The notes below the pieces were generated by a model, which worked only from the letters and a program-made list of their open reading frames with translations, was not told where the DNA came from and searched no databases. From assembly GCF_002234675.1 (NCBI RefSeq), contig NC_019869.2, forward strand, positions 9,720,015 through 9,784,014: a stretch of 64,000 bases of DNA, in the 5' to 3' direction. The DNA is from Oryzias latipes (taxonomy: Eukaryota; Chordata; Actinopteri; Beloniformes; Adrianichthyidae). The position numbers were made by a program, and so were the translations under genes. Below are positions 1-11,500 of this stretch, in pieces. How positions within the stretch are numbered: position 1 is the stretch's first letter; each line of letters opens with the position of its first letter.

Positions 1-185
1 TGTAGCCACTATTTTTCTTGTATATTTAATAGAAATGTATTCATGTTAAATAAAAAAAGAGAAAAAATATATACAATATGAAAAAAAGAAGAAAAAAATG
101 GGGACACTTTTTATTATGAGGCAAAAAAGGCAGGTGCTCAAACTCAAGCCCTGTGAGTGCATGTGTCTGTGTATGAATGCATATC

Positions 186-738
186 AAAGATTCGCTGATG
201 GAAATGGTTTGTGGTGTTTTTAACATGTTCTTGTGGGATGTTTCTGATGATGGAGAACATTTCTATGAACAAGATCAAACTCAAAATTAAGTTTTTCTTT
301 ATGCAAATCGTGGATCGGAAGCAAACAAAAAAACGCCCTTTGAAAAAGAGCTCCTTTTGGCCACAAACTCCCTCTGATGCATCCACCTGTGGACAAACAG
401 ATCCATTTACGTCCTTGTTTTCAGCGCCAGAGCTGGCATCAGGATTAAAACTGTATGGCTATAGCTTCAATAATGTTTTATTGTTGCACCACTAATGTTT
501 AGTTGGGGGTGTGAGGGGCTGTAAGCTAGCAGGAGGGCATGTAAATAGAGAGCTCTCAGCAATGAGAAGTGAAAGGGAGGGGTCAGGGTTTGCCCTGGCC
601 AAAAGGGTCAGATGAACTACTGCCGCTCTGCAGAAACTATGTCCAAGAAAATCGACAGGTTTTTTATAAAACGGCATCATCATAACTAAAGGAATGCTTC
701 TAAAATAGATCTAAAGATGATTGGAAAGGGACTTTAGG
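186..738 (+). repeat. TTAA-end DNA element, family A, copy 1
   Basis: This is a nearly complete copy of the main repeat family of the window. Shared landmarks in order are the 'gtgtttttaacatgttcttg' block near 213, a purine-rich middle, 'gtgaggggctgtaagctag' near 510, 'actactgccgctctgcag' near 617, and an end reading 'gattggaaagggacttta'. The two ends are inverted versions of a TTAAAGACCCACTCC-like sequence. No coding capacity is visible, so it is a non-autonomous DNA element by inference. Confidence 0.7.
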
Positions 739-2410
739 TCCCTCAATAGTTACACATCAATAATACTCAAATTTCTGCATGTACCGGTAGAAGAAAATAC
801 AAAAGAGTCAATCTCCTTTCATCACATAAAAAAAATCTTTATAAATTAACAAGCAAAACAAACTTTTGAATGACTTTGTTGTTTTTACAAATTGTAGTCT
901 TACACTCTAACAAGTTTATTTGCTTTGGGACATTTTGGAATGGAAATAGTAGAAAAATCCAGAATTTGCAAAGAAACTGACTGGTTCTTGATTGGTGGCT
1001 TGAAAAACAGGATTCTAAAAAATGTAATCAGGAAAGCTTGAACAATTCTCCTGGCTGCACTGCCACTGTCATCCATCAGCCTGTTGCTGACAGACGGACG
1101 ACGTGCCCTCTCACTGCAATAATTACAGGAAGCAGAGGAGGAGCTGCTCCAGGCACATCCTGGCACCCACTCACCTGGATTACTTCCTTCATCTGTGAAA
1201 CTTGTTAAGGAGTTTCAAGGCCATGAAAAGACAAATTACAAACAAAAAAAAACAAAACAGATTTACACTCAAAGTCTGCTTGGCTGCATGGAACGTTTTT
1301 AATATCACTGAGCAGGGGATAATATGACTGAATGTAACTTTTTGTGTTCTGGTAACATCTCTTTAGATTTCCAGCTTATTTTCTCCATTGGCCTCCTGAC
1401 CAATATGGCTACCAGAACAACCCAGGGGTAAGAGGGGGGGGTTCAAATAAAATAAAACACTTCCCCCTTCGCTCTCCCTGAGAAGTGCCAGATCGTTATT
1501 TCACTCCTTTCATTCTGCTCTTTCTGTCTCAATGCCCACAAAGTGTTTGGAAAACACATGGCAATCTTTTTTTGTCGACGTTCGATGGCGCGTAATAATG
1601 TGGTCATTATCTTTGCCAAAGGAACAGGTTGAGGCTCAGACAGGGTTTCATTGGGCGCCTTTAACACGCACAGACCCCCTCACACACACACACACACACA
1701 CACACTTTCAGTGTGGGAAAAGAATGCGTCTAAAAGAGAGGGACAGCTGTTTGGGTGGCGTGTGAGGATGGCGATCAGGTTAAAGGGAGGGTGGTCATGT
1801 ACTGTAAAGTCCACCTGTGCACACGGCAATGCCTCAGGCTGTGTGGGAAAACAGATACCCCCACGGGAGCCTGTCATTTTGTCTTACTTAGGTGTGCCTC
1901 CTAAAATAATGTATTTTCAACTTTGGAAAAGCTTTGCTAAAATGTGTTATTTTAACCTTCCTATACACTGTTTAAGAAATACTTTCATTTTTCAGAATAA
2001 AGTTGATGTTTTTGGAGTAAATTAACATCCAGACTAAAGGAAAATGTCTCAGCATCTGGTGCTTCTCCTTAGAGGGTTTTATCAGATTCAGACCTTTGTG
2101 TGGAGATTCTACTGCTTCTGAATGTTTTGAAACACCCCAGCATCACCGTGGATGAACTGAAGACGCTGACTCAGGGAAGGAAAGGTTTGAGAGTCTCTGA
2201 AAATACTGTTGACCCCTTTACTCTGTCTTGGACTAGCAGTAGAAAGAAAACAGATTGAAAAATGGGAACCAAACGAATCACAAACAGTTGTGTGTTTGTT
2301 CACAGCCTTACCTATCCGAGACACAAACATTACACCTACATTGCTCAACAATAAACTATGTTTTATTTTTTTGGCATGACCCATCGGTACTTTGCTTCCA
2401 AATTTCTTAT
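739..2410. other. Intergenic, no gene recognised
   Basis: AT-rich sequence with a (CA)n microsatellite at 1681-1705. Open frames here are short and resemble no family I know. Confidence 0.6.
1681..1705. repeat. (CA)n microsatellite
   Basis: An uninterrupted run of about 12 CA units is visible directly. Confidence 0.95.
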
Positions 2411-2624
2411 TTAGCCTTGTGCTATCTTAGATGACCCCACCCTTACATTGACATGTTCTCCCTACCATGACAAAGGTGGATAAAGGTGGAAAGATTTCGA
2501 ATTTAATCCATGGACACCAGTGAAGATCACAAATCATTAAAGAAAAAAGGTTTAGCGCACTGTCTAATGGGTCTAGATGACCCAACTCCCAATGTCAAAG
2601 TGCCTACGATAGCACAAGGGTTCA
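2411..2624 (-). repeat. TTAA-end MITE, family B, copy 1
   Basis: An element of about 205 bp with terminal inverted repeats of the form CCTTGTGCTATC and GATAGCACAAGG. It is the reverse complement of the copies at 37841-38053 and 44627-44841. Its flanks TTAG and TTCA look like decayed TTAA target sites. Too short to code, so mobilisation in trans is presumed. Confidence 0.8.
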
Positions 2625-4225
2625 CCCTGTAAAGCCCCTCAAAAAATCCAAAGAAAATTTAAATTCTTTTGGAATTAAGTTGTTTCTAAAACTCTTAAAT
2701 GATATCCACAAAGACATTTGCAATATCACTTTTTTTTTCATTAGATATCGTATCAATTATAAAATGTTGGGTGATTTGGTGAGTTTTTGTTCACAACATT
2801 TTTCGTTTAAGGTGCATATTATTGACATGAGTATTCGGGGGGAATAAACAACTCTTATTTACCCACTGTCTCAAATTTGATCCACACATTTTTAACATGG
2901 TGTAACTGTGTTATAAAAAACTAATTATTGACAAGTTTTATTTAACTTATTATTTTATTACAGCAAGTAGTCAATTTAAAACGAATAACAATAGATGAGT
3001 AATTCTTACCACAAAAATGTAAAAAGTAGCTAAACATTTCCCTCCAAAAGTGTTTTTTTTTAAGATTTCATGGAAGTAGGAAAGCGCCCCCCCCCCACCC
3101 CCACACAGTGGAGTGATCATGAATTATGGGACAGAAAACATAGACCAATGTAAACATTGGGATTTTAAGTAAGTTCTAATTTTGTTTTTATAAAGAGAAA
3201 CTAGTTCTTATTTTATTGCAATTTGATGTCACAAAGAGTAAAACTTTATAAAGTTACCTATTTTTGGCTAAACGTTTCACAAAAATTGTAGCTCTTTTTG
3301 GTTTTTATAGTGTCTTTCTTTCTTTGTCTGGTTATAACATTAAAATGAATTTCACAGATCACACAAATGTCAAATGTCTTAAAAATATATACTGTATTAG
3401 ATGAAGGAATCAAATGATTTTTTGATTTTTATTGACATGATTTAAAAAGTGATTTATATGTTTAAAAAACTGATTGGTCATTGTTGTATCACCTTTTCTT
3501 TTTGTTTATTTAATTCTGAGATCCTGCATCAGCCAAAGTACCTGTACTTGAGTTTACAGGCGTGAAACCCCCTCCTGCCTACATGTCTGAGCTTGACTGC
3601 CGTTAAAGTTGCTCTACAGAATCATCGCGACACAGAAACAGATTGATTCTCAAGAAGACATTAGTCTCGTGTTGGAGAAATGGAATCGCAGAGGCAGTGG
3701 CGGTGTCACCCTGGAGGGAAGGAAGCGCCCCAGGGACAGGGGAGGAGCAGACCCCCATCTATCAGAATCCTATCCTTGACCTCACAACACCAGCAAATAC
3801 ATCAGACAACACTTCAAACACATTCTGACACATCCGGCCAGCTTGCGTCCGAACTTCCAAGCCTTTTCCTGGTTTAAAAGTTTGAATTGACCCTATTTAC
3901 ATGAAAAACTCATTTAAGGGGACAAACAGAAGCCCTGTGGTGCCTGTTTGTGACATTAAAGTAACCGAAAAGGAAAACAGTCTGTAACATTCAGCCAACA
4001 TTTGACCTTTTTCTGGGATTAAATAACATGTGCATGTGAAAAAATAATTTTACAAACCATGCCACATTCTTTAGTTCTTATTTCATCAGCTTTGAACATG
4101 GCCTCTCTTTTTCGTCTTGAACTTCTTACATTATCCCCCTTAAATGCCACTTTAGCTGGTCCTGACGTTTAAAATTTATGATGACCTCGAGCGCAGACGT
4201 TTGGAGACAGTCTGGTCTGGTTTCT
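2625..4225. other. Intergenic sequence upstream of sp8
   Basis: AT-rich, with no recognisable gene or repeat. It probably contains sp8 upstream control sequence, but nothing specific can be shown from the bases alone. Confidence 0.5.
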
Positions 4226-4385
4226 GATTGGTCATCAGATGCTCAGCGGCACTTCAAAGTCACGAAGAAGCTACAACTACCAAAGGAGTGAGACAGGAGG
4301 CACACTGATTGCATGCAGTCCCCGAGAGTGCGCACAAAGGACACACAAACACACTTCCACCGTTTGCTGCATCACTAGACAGTAC
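4226..4385 (+). promoter_or_regulatory. Putative sp8 proximal promoter and 5' UTR
   Basis: The 160 bp before the sp8 start codon are richer in G+C than the surroundings and hold an inverted CCAAT box (ATTGG at 4227-4231). The transcription start is unknown. Confidence 0.3.
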
Positions 4386-5832
4386 ATGGCTGCTCTGCTG
4401 GGGGTAAGTTTAACACAGACAGAAAGCTCATTTTAAAGAATAAATTATTCGGTTGAATTTTAAAAATTGTTTTTCTCCTTTGTAACTTTTATTAAAACAA
4501 TTAATGTTTGTGCGCATTTACGCACGCCAGCTTAACCCAAAAGTAGATTTAAACAATTAATGTTTGTGCGCATTTACGCACGCCCTCATCCATGACTAAA
4601 AGTGCTTGTGTTATCCTCAGGAAGAACCGCGGGCGAGCAGTAGTAATCCGCTGGCCATGCTGGCTGCCACCTGCAGCAGAATCGGTGAGCCCACGCTTTC
4701 TTACGCTCCTTCTCCTTCAGATGAAGCTCCGGGACTCAGCAAAGGGTTCTACCCGTGGAAGGGACATGTTCAAGGCAACAGCTTTTTCAATACCTGCCCC
4801 ACCTCACTCGGAGTTTCTTCTGGGACCTCCAGGAGTAATGGCATGACAGAGACCTCCGCTTTCTCGGTGACAGCTACCTCCTCTTCATGCAACGACTTTT
4901 CCATGTACCAAACCCCCGTGCCGCCTTCAGACAGCGTGCTTGAATCGGCGCACGCTCAGCGCACAATGTTTCTGACCAAATTTCCCTCCCACGCGGAGAG
5001 CATAACTGGAATATATCAAAGGATGCATCCATATGATTCGTGGTTGAAACCTGTTGGAGAGAGCGTCTCTTCAGCTTGGTGGGACATGGGGCCCACCTGG
5101 GTGGACCCACCGAACCCAGCCGGGTTATCGTCCCCTCTGAGCGGATACAGCAGCGACTACAGCTCTGCCTTCAGCCCCAGCGCTCCTCAGCACCTGCTGC
5201 CCGCCGCGCAACACCTGTTCGACGACTTCAGGACACCTGTCCCATCCCCTTACTCGGAGCCTGCAGCAGCGGCAGCCCCGGCTCTGACAGCAAGCCCGAT
5301 GGTTTCTTTGCCTGCAAACTCTCGACTCTCCTCTCGGAGGCACTCCGGTAAGGCCACGTGCGACTGCCCCAACTGTCAGGAGGCAGACAGACTTGGACAG
5401 GGGGGCTCGAGTCCTCGACGGAGGGGAGTGCACAGCTGCCACATCCCCGGCTGCGGTAAAGTCTACGGAAAGACTTCCCACCTGAAGGCCCACCTTCGCT
5501 GGCACACTGGGGAGCGACCGTTTGTCTGCAACTGGCTTTTCTGCGGGAAACGCTTCACGCGCTCCGACGAGCTCCAGCGGCACCTGCGCACGCACACCGG
5601 AGAGAAGCGCTTTGAATGCTCCGTGTGCCACAAACGGTTCATGCGCTCCGACCACCTCAACAAGCACGTCAGGACGCACACGGCGGAAGGCTCGGAGGAT
5701 GGCGGGGAACCGGGACTGAAGAGCGTCAACAGCGACACGGACATCAGCGGCTCCGGGAGCCCGAGCCAGTCTCCGGGAGCGCACGAGAACGAGCGCGCGC
5801 AGGGATCCGAGACACAAAGAGCAGGGGAATAA
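4386..5832 (+). CDS. sp8: Sp8-type zinc-finger transcription factor (two coding exons)
   Basis: Sequence-specific nuclear activator of the Sp/KLF family. Known roles of Sp8 are limb or fin ectoderm, neural patterning and FGF8 expression. The coding exons are 4386-4403 (MAALLG, then GTAAGT) and 4621-5832 after TTATCCTCAG. Together they encode 409 residues; the human long form is roughly 500. The junction gives MAALLG-EEPR, like human MATSLLG-EEPR, which is why I reject the in-frame ATG at 4606 (intronic). Domains: Sp box with [12 protein letters not shown] at about 18-29, FYPWK motif, SWWD-like block, Buttonhead box CDCPNC at 253-258, and three C2H2 fingers at about 279-301, 309-331 and 339-359 with the Sp-type recognition helices. 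Acidic/serine C-terminus contains NSDTD. Sp9 is the main alternative, but GYSSDYS and the itgb8 neighbour favour Sp8. Which teleost paralog (a or b) is undecided. Confidence 0.93.
4495..4584 (+). repeat. Tandem duplication inside the sp8 intron
   Basis: About 33 bp containing 'gtgcgcatttacgcacgcc' occur twice, 56 bp apart (4495-4528 and 4551-4584), within the 217-bp intron. The core is itself a partial inverted repeat (gtgcg...cgcac). Confidence 0.9.
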
Positions 5833-6000
5833 TTGCAGATCATACTGGGAACTTCATAAAAACATTGCTCTATTTGGATTTTTTTAAAGCAATTACAAAC
5901 GGCACTTTAAAGCTAGTTTCATTTTAGTCTGTGAACACTGCCTTCTTATACCTCATTTGTAATTTGAAGCTTTTTGGAGAGTCTTGTTAAAATAAACAAT
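5833..6000 (+). terminator. sp8 3' UTR with polyadenylation signal
   Basis: AT-rich sequence after the stop codon, with AATAAA at 5991-5996. The cleavage site would be expected 10-30 bp later. Confidence 0.55.
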
Positions 6001-6215
6001 ACAGTTGAAACTAATTAATTTGGTTATTTATTCTGAGCATAATTTCACGCATGGCTTCTTAATAATTAAAACTGTAACTGTGGTGCATTAAAATACAACA
6101 GGATAAATCTATATCTGAATATTATTTCATGGGAATGAATTTTAGTTGTTGTTTTTTTTACCCATATCAGGTAGCAGTGCAGCACATCTACGTCATATAG
6201 AGATGATCAGGTTGT

Positions 6216-6715
6216 CGATTATTTCCCATGGTGGCGGTGGAGTTATGGTATGGGGTGGCGCATGATATGGGTAAAGAACACAGATGCATTTCATTGACGA
6301 CATTTTGAATGCACACAAATACCACAACACGAGCCTGAGGCAAATTGATGTCCCATAAATCCAAGAACAGCCCCCAATTTTGCAACATAACGTGAACAAG
6401 TGGCATATGTTGAACATGTCATAAGAACTTGAATGTGCTATATTGTTTTCTTCGTCATAAATATGTTAACTTTGAACATAAATGGGCATGAAATGCAAAG
6501 CTCCATGCTGCAAGGATCCCTACACAATTCTCTGGAAGCAAAAAACATCCCAGTTCTTGCATGGACAGCATAATTACCGGACATTGAGCGTGTTTGGGAT
6601 AATTTGGATCGACGTAAACGACAGTGTGTTCCAGTTCCTGCCAATATCCTTGAAGACAAGTGAAGAGGAGTGGACCAACATTCCAACGTCCACAATCGAT
6701 TTAAGAAGATTTTAG
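6216..6715 (+). pseudogene. Fossil Tc1/mariner transposase
   Basis: Two stretches resemble Tc1-type transposase. HGGGGVMVWGGA at 6228-6263 matches the conserved GGGSVMVWG region. IERVWDNLDRRKRQ with PVPANILEDK from 6583 to about 6648 matches the last catalytic-region block (IEHVWD). A frameshift leads to EEEWTNIPTSTID. Stops and frameshifts interrupt the frame, and the N-terminal DNA-binding part is missing, so it is dead. No inverted termini were found. Confidence 0.8.
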
Positions 6716-8548
6716 TAGAGTTTTATTAAATTATACCATGTTTAGTGTGAGCCACCTAAAAGGTTTTTCCTCATTGTTATTCTCTTCTTAAAATTCAAAA
6801 GAAGATTTTTCTGATTTTTATTTTTTGTTGTTGTTTTGTAAGACACAAATCATATATTTAACCAAAACAAAACCTCAAAATCAAGGTTTTAACCGCATTG
6901 TGGGGAAAGTGAATAGTTGCATTCCTACTAATAACCCACAAGATGTTAACACAAAAACAAAGTGAAAATGTGAACTTGTGCCATCATCTTAATGTTTGTG
7001 ACAAATTTGGAAGTGCAAATGAATAAGCTATGAAGACTAACATATCAAAAATACACCACGGTTTCTAGAATAAGTCTTGTGACAACCAGCTCCAGTCTCC
7101 TCTAATATTTAAATGTTGTCATTTTTTGCCATATTTCTAATTTATGTTGTGGTAAAAGTAAAGATCTGAGGACTCATATAATATTTTTTAAAAATCTGAC
7201 ATTTTTATTGAAACGAAACCAGTTATTAAGAAGAGTCACATTAAATTACAGCAAACATATTTTAAAAAGTGCCTTCATAAATCCAAATTCAGTACCAAGT
7301 TAAATGAGATGATCATAAGCTACCTTATTGCTGAGTAATTCTTGTGGTTCTTCATATTTCCAACCACATTAGCTGTCTTTTATAAATTAGGAATTTTAAT
7401 CTTATCAACAACCAAACTCACGAAAAGAATCCAAAATAAATAATCATTAGTGTTTCCAACTTACAGTAAAGTAGAGCAGCAAGTGCCGAAAACAGCACCG
7501 ATTAACACAAAGAATCAAAAAGAGAAGGATCAAGCGCGCTAAAATGTCCATCCATGCCATGCACAATGTTCAAAGGGTTCTGACCATTTCTTTAAGTGTG
7601 CGACAATTGTTAAGAAAAAAAAAAACACTAGCTGTAATCTTCGGAATCTGCAGACGTCACAATATTTGGAGTTTGGTTATACATTTGATTGAATGTGCGT
7701 ATTTTGAAACTCAAAAACACAAATCCCAGTCTTTGTTATTCCAGTGTTTGAATGATTTTCTTCTAAGTAGCTAATACACCATACACTGTCACAGCTCTCT
7801 GCTGCGACACCCCCCACTTTCAGCAGTATGATGCATTATTAAGTGCAAGTCTTCATATTATTGTCATTACAGTAAAAAAAAAAGTAAAAGTAATGTAAAT
7901 TCTTCAAACCACACAAAGCAAATAAAAGTATTAAAACAATGAAGATTTAGATTACTAGAAGAGACGATATTGAAAGCATATGGAATCACAGGTGTGTCCT
8001 GAAAATTGATTGAGGTCATTATTGTGTAATATTCAAGAGAGAATGCCATTCGTTACCTTGACCACAAGGGGGCAGACTAAGACAGAGAGAGATGGTGCAG
8101 TGGGAGCGTGACCCCTCTCACTAAAATGATACCATCAATTGTAGTGTGTTCACTAAAATATAAATAAAAAAGCACAGACTTCATTCTTTCTCTCTCACAC
8201 ACACACACATATGCAATTTACTGTTGTTACAACAGTAACTGCTGCTAAAAAAGAAGAACAACCATCCTTTACCCTGTAGAAATTGTAGCGCGCTTGCTCC
8301 TACAGAGGAGAAAGAGGTGCAGGACTTGTGCTCTTTGTTTCTTCTCGGTTTCCGCAATACTGGCCAAAGTTAGTCACTTATTTTCACAATTCTGTGGACG
8401 TTCCGCAGCTTTGTTTTTTTTTTTTTTTTTTATCACAATCTCTGTGTGCATTTTTTTGTTGATGTGCCAGGAACTCAAAAGCAAGTTTGCAACTCAGCTC
8501 CCCTCTTGTGCATATCTGCTGGCTTCTTTTAAATGTTAGAAGACCTCC
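6716..8548. other. sp8-itgb8 intergenic sequence
   Basis: AT-rich, with a short CA run near 8200 and a T18 run near 8413. No exon resembling an ABC transporter was seen, although ABCB5 sits here in mammals. The itgb8 3' UTR must lie in the right part, but no clear polyadenylation signal could be assigned. Confidence 0.5.
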
Positions 8549-11500
8549 TCAGCACTGCCAGGGGTCACCAAAGGCCATTTTCGGAACCTGAATGTGCATC
8601 TCCAAAGGATGGTCGGGTGGGCGGTCTCTCCTGTAGGTTACCGTTTTCTCATTGGTCGTAGGAATGTATGATAGATCCTGAAGAAAGAGAAACAAGCAGA
8701 ATAATCAGCACAAATCCTGAAATCTCCAAACAAGTAAAGCAGCTTAATGGCCTTGTGCTAGAGTGTTCACCGTGAGACTAGAAAGTCGTGAGTGCAAATC
8801 AACAGCCGAGTGATACCAAAGACTCCAAAAATGGGACAATGCTTGACACTCAGCATTAAGGGGTTGGATTGGTGCGGCTAAACCACCAAATGGTTCCTGA
8901 GCCTGGCTGTGTCTGCGGCTCACTGCTCCCCTCAGGGTATCCATGTTTTTAAAAAATATATCAGAAATTCTCTCACTCTTATTTCTTTTGCCATTTCTTA
9001 GGCTGCAGAAGGTTAAATCTCATAAATAAAAAGAAACTAATCTCATATCGGAAAATCCTTCCATGTGAAAAGCAGTTCGTTTACTTTTTGATTCCTCAGG
9101 ATTGTAAAGAGCACCAGCTCAACTGACAGTGTGAGACTAAAAAAAGGAAAGGAGAATGCTGCCACTGTCACTTCATCCATACTGGAGCATCAGTTTGAAG
9201 ACCCACGCCGATGAAAATAGTGTTTTTAACATGTTATTGTGGGATTTTTCTCATTAAGGACAATATAAAAGAAATTTAGGTTTAAAATTGCATTTCTGAC
9301 TATTTCTTTATTCAAATCATTGTGAATAAGGAACAGTTGAAGGTAATTCCATTTGAAAAAGCTTGCAGTTGTGACGTAGAAGCTACAATGGGCTGGACAC
9401 AAGCTCCCTGCTCCGCTCCATTCTGATGCATCCACTTGTAGACAAATAGATCTATGTCCATCTTAGTTTTCCGCGTCTGAGCTGGAATCTGGATCAAAAC
9501 TGTACGGCTGGATAACTCCAATATGGTTTGCTGTATTTGCTGAGGGTGTGAGGGGCTGTAAGCTAGTGGGAGAGCGTCCAAACAGAGAGCTCTCAGCAAC
9601 AGGGAGGGGAAGGGGGGTGGAGTTGCTGCATGTAAACAGTACCACCCACAACTCAGAGGCAAATTTCTAATAAACCTTTTCTGCTCTACAGAATTTATGT
9701 CCAAGAAAACAACAGTTTTTATTTCATTCAAGCCAAAAGTTACATTATCACAATTACAAGACCAATGGGAAAACTTTTAAAATAGATTAAAAAATAACTG
9801 GAGTGGGTCTTTAAACCCAGAGGAAGGGTTGATCTTGCAGGGAAGAATGAATTTTTTCAAGGACTTGAGTTCAAGAAAGTCTAAAGACTAATTTAATGCT
9901 AAAACAACTTTTTTATTTTTTTAGAGAAACTGATGTTACGGCTGAGTCCATGATTCTGTTTTTTATGCTTTTGGATTGTATTTTTTGTCTCTGTTTTTTC
10001 GGTCTTCCATCTGCCATCTTTGGTGGAAAGATTTGTGCCTAATTGTCCAGAGCACCTGATGGGGTAAGGATGTCCAAAGCAACATTCAAATACTGAGCAT
10101 CCTCTGGTCCTTGAAAAATTTGGTATTTTTGTGTTAACAATTGCTTTTTTTGCTAAATAAATCCCAAATTACTTTAATTTGTAGGGTCTATGTAGTTATT
10201 GAGTCATTGATTAATGTTTCATTCTTTATGCCCTGGACTGGGTTGTAACACTAACACATATGCTAAAAATCTACACTTTTGGCCTAAAAACAATTAAGTA
10301 AGTGGTCAGAAACCTAGAAATATGAACTGAAGGTCTCAAATAAGGCTGGCAAAATGACTTCCTGATGGAAAAACAGCAGAAAATTTTCCAGTGTCAAAAT
10401 TGGAGATCACTAATAACAGCAAAGGTCCCTCTTAAAACGAGCACACTTGATAAATTTCAAAATCCTCCCTGGTTGTGGCTTAACCAGCTGTTACAAATAC
10501 ATAGCAACTGATAAACCAATTATTTGTGCTTGTTATCTTAAAGGTCAATTAAACCGTATAAAAAGAAGAACTAGTATGTTAAGGGGTTCTAAAATGCACA
10601 TCACCAGAACAAGACATTTCTATCCACATTTCCTTCTCAGAGTTGCTGCATGTCATTAAAAGGTCAAAAAATCAGAAAAACTGCTGATAGCGATCAGGGA
10701 GTTAAGAGGAAATGTAAAAAGCAGCTGTCCCTCCAAGGGCAGACGCATTTCACTGAACGGTCTTCATTACCATAAATATGCTCAACAATGACGCTTTCCC
10801 CTCATGTTACTGCAGCCTCCAGGGACATTTCCCCCCTCTTTTCCCTTTTCACTTTTGTCCACGAATGACATGTGAGAGATCACCTTTCCAGTGCAACGAT
10901 AGCCCCCGTCCTCGGAGACCCCCTGGGACCGTCCCCTTTTCAGCAGCAGCAGCCGGGACACGGCCACCACCATCAGGCCACACAGCACTGTCAGCGCGCA
11001 GACGCTGAGGAAAGTTCTCACCAGCTGACCGCTGCTGGCGGACTCTGTGGACACACATTAGCACAGAAATGAAACTCTGTGGAGACCAAAAGAGATTCTC
11101 AACAAAAAAATGGACAACAGTTGTTCCAAAAATGAGATGTGTTTGTTTACAAAACAGAAAATAACTGAAGGTTAGAGATTAAATAGATAAAATAATATTA
11201 AAAGAATGAACAATTAAAAAATATATCATTGCTCCACTGTAATCAAAACATGCTAGTTAAACTCCCAACGGTTGTTAGGATAGGCTCCAGCAACCCTGTG
11301 ATCCCGAAATGGAGTCAATGGGTGCTGAAGATGAATAGATAAACAAAAAGTCTCCAAAGACCCTTGGACACTTTAATTATTTATTTAATAAGTAATCTAA
11401 CTTTTATTTCATCACTTAATGACATCCCCATGAATGGGTTAGAGACGGTAGCAGTGAGACAGAGACAAGAGGCTGAGATGGAGGTAGCGGAGATGAAGAT

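Noticed and set aside
4606..4620. Upstream in-frame ATG giving MCYPQ before EEPR in sp8
   Set aside because: These codons lie in the intron just before the CAG acceptor. The human-like start MAALLG is on the preceding exon.
5125..5817. 230-codon open frame on the minus strand of sp8
   Set aside because: Arginine/valine-rich antisense shadow of the GC-rich zinc-finger exon, with no family resemblance.
10778..10883. Read-through of itgb8 exon 14 to a stop (VISHMSFVDKSEKGK...)
   Set aside because: A donor follows GGAAAG, and a further exon at 8677-8549 matches the human cytoplasmic tail. Retained-intron isoform not excluded.
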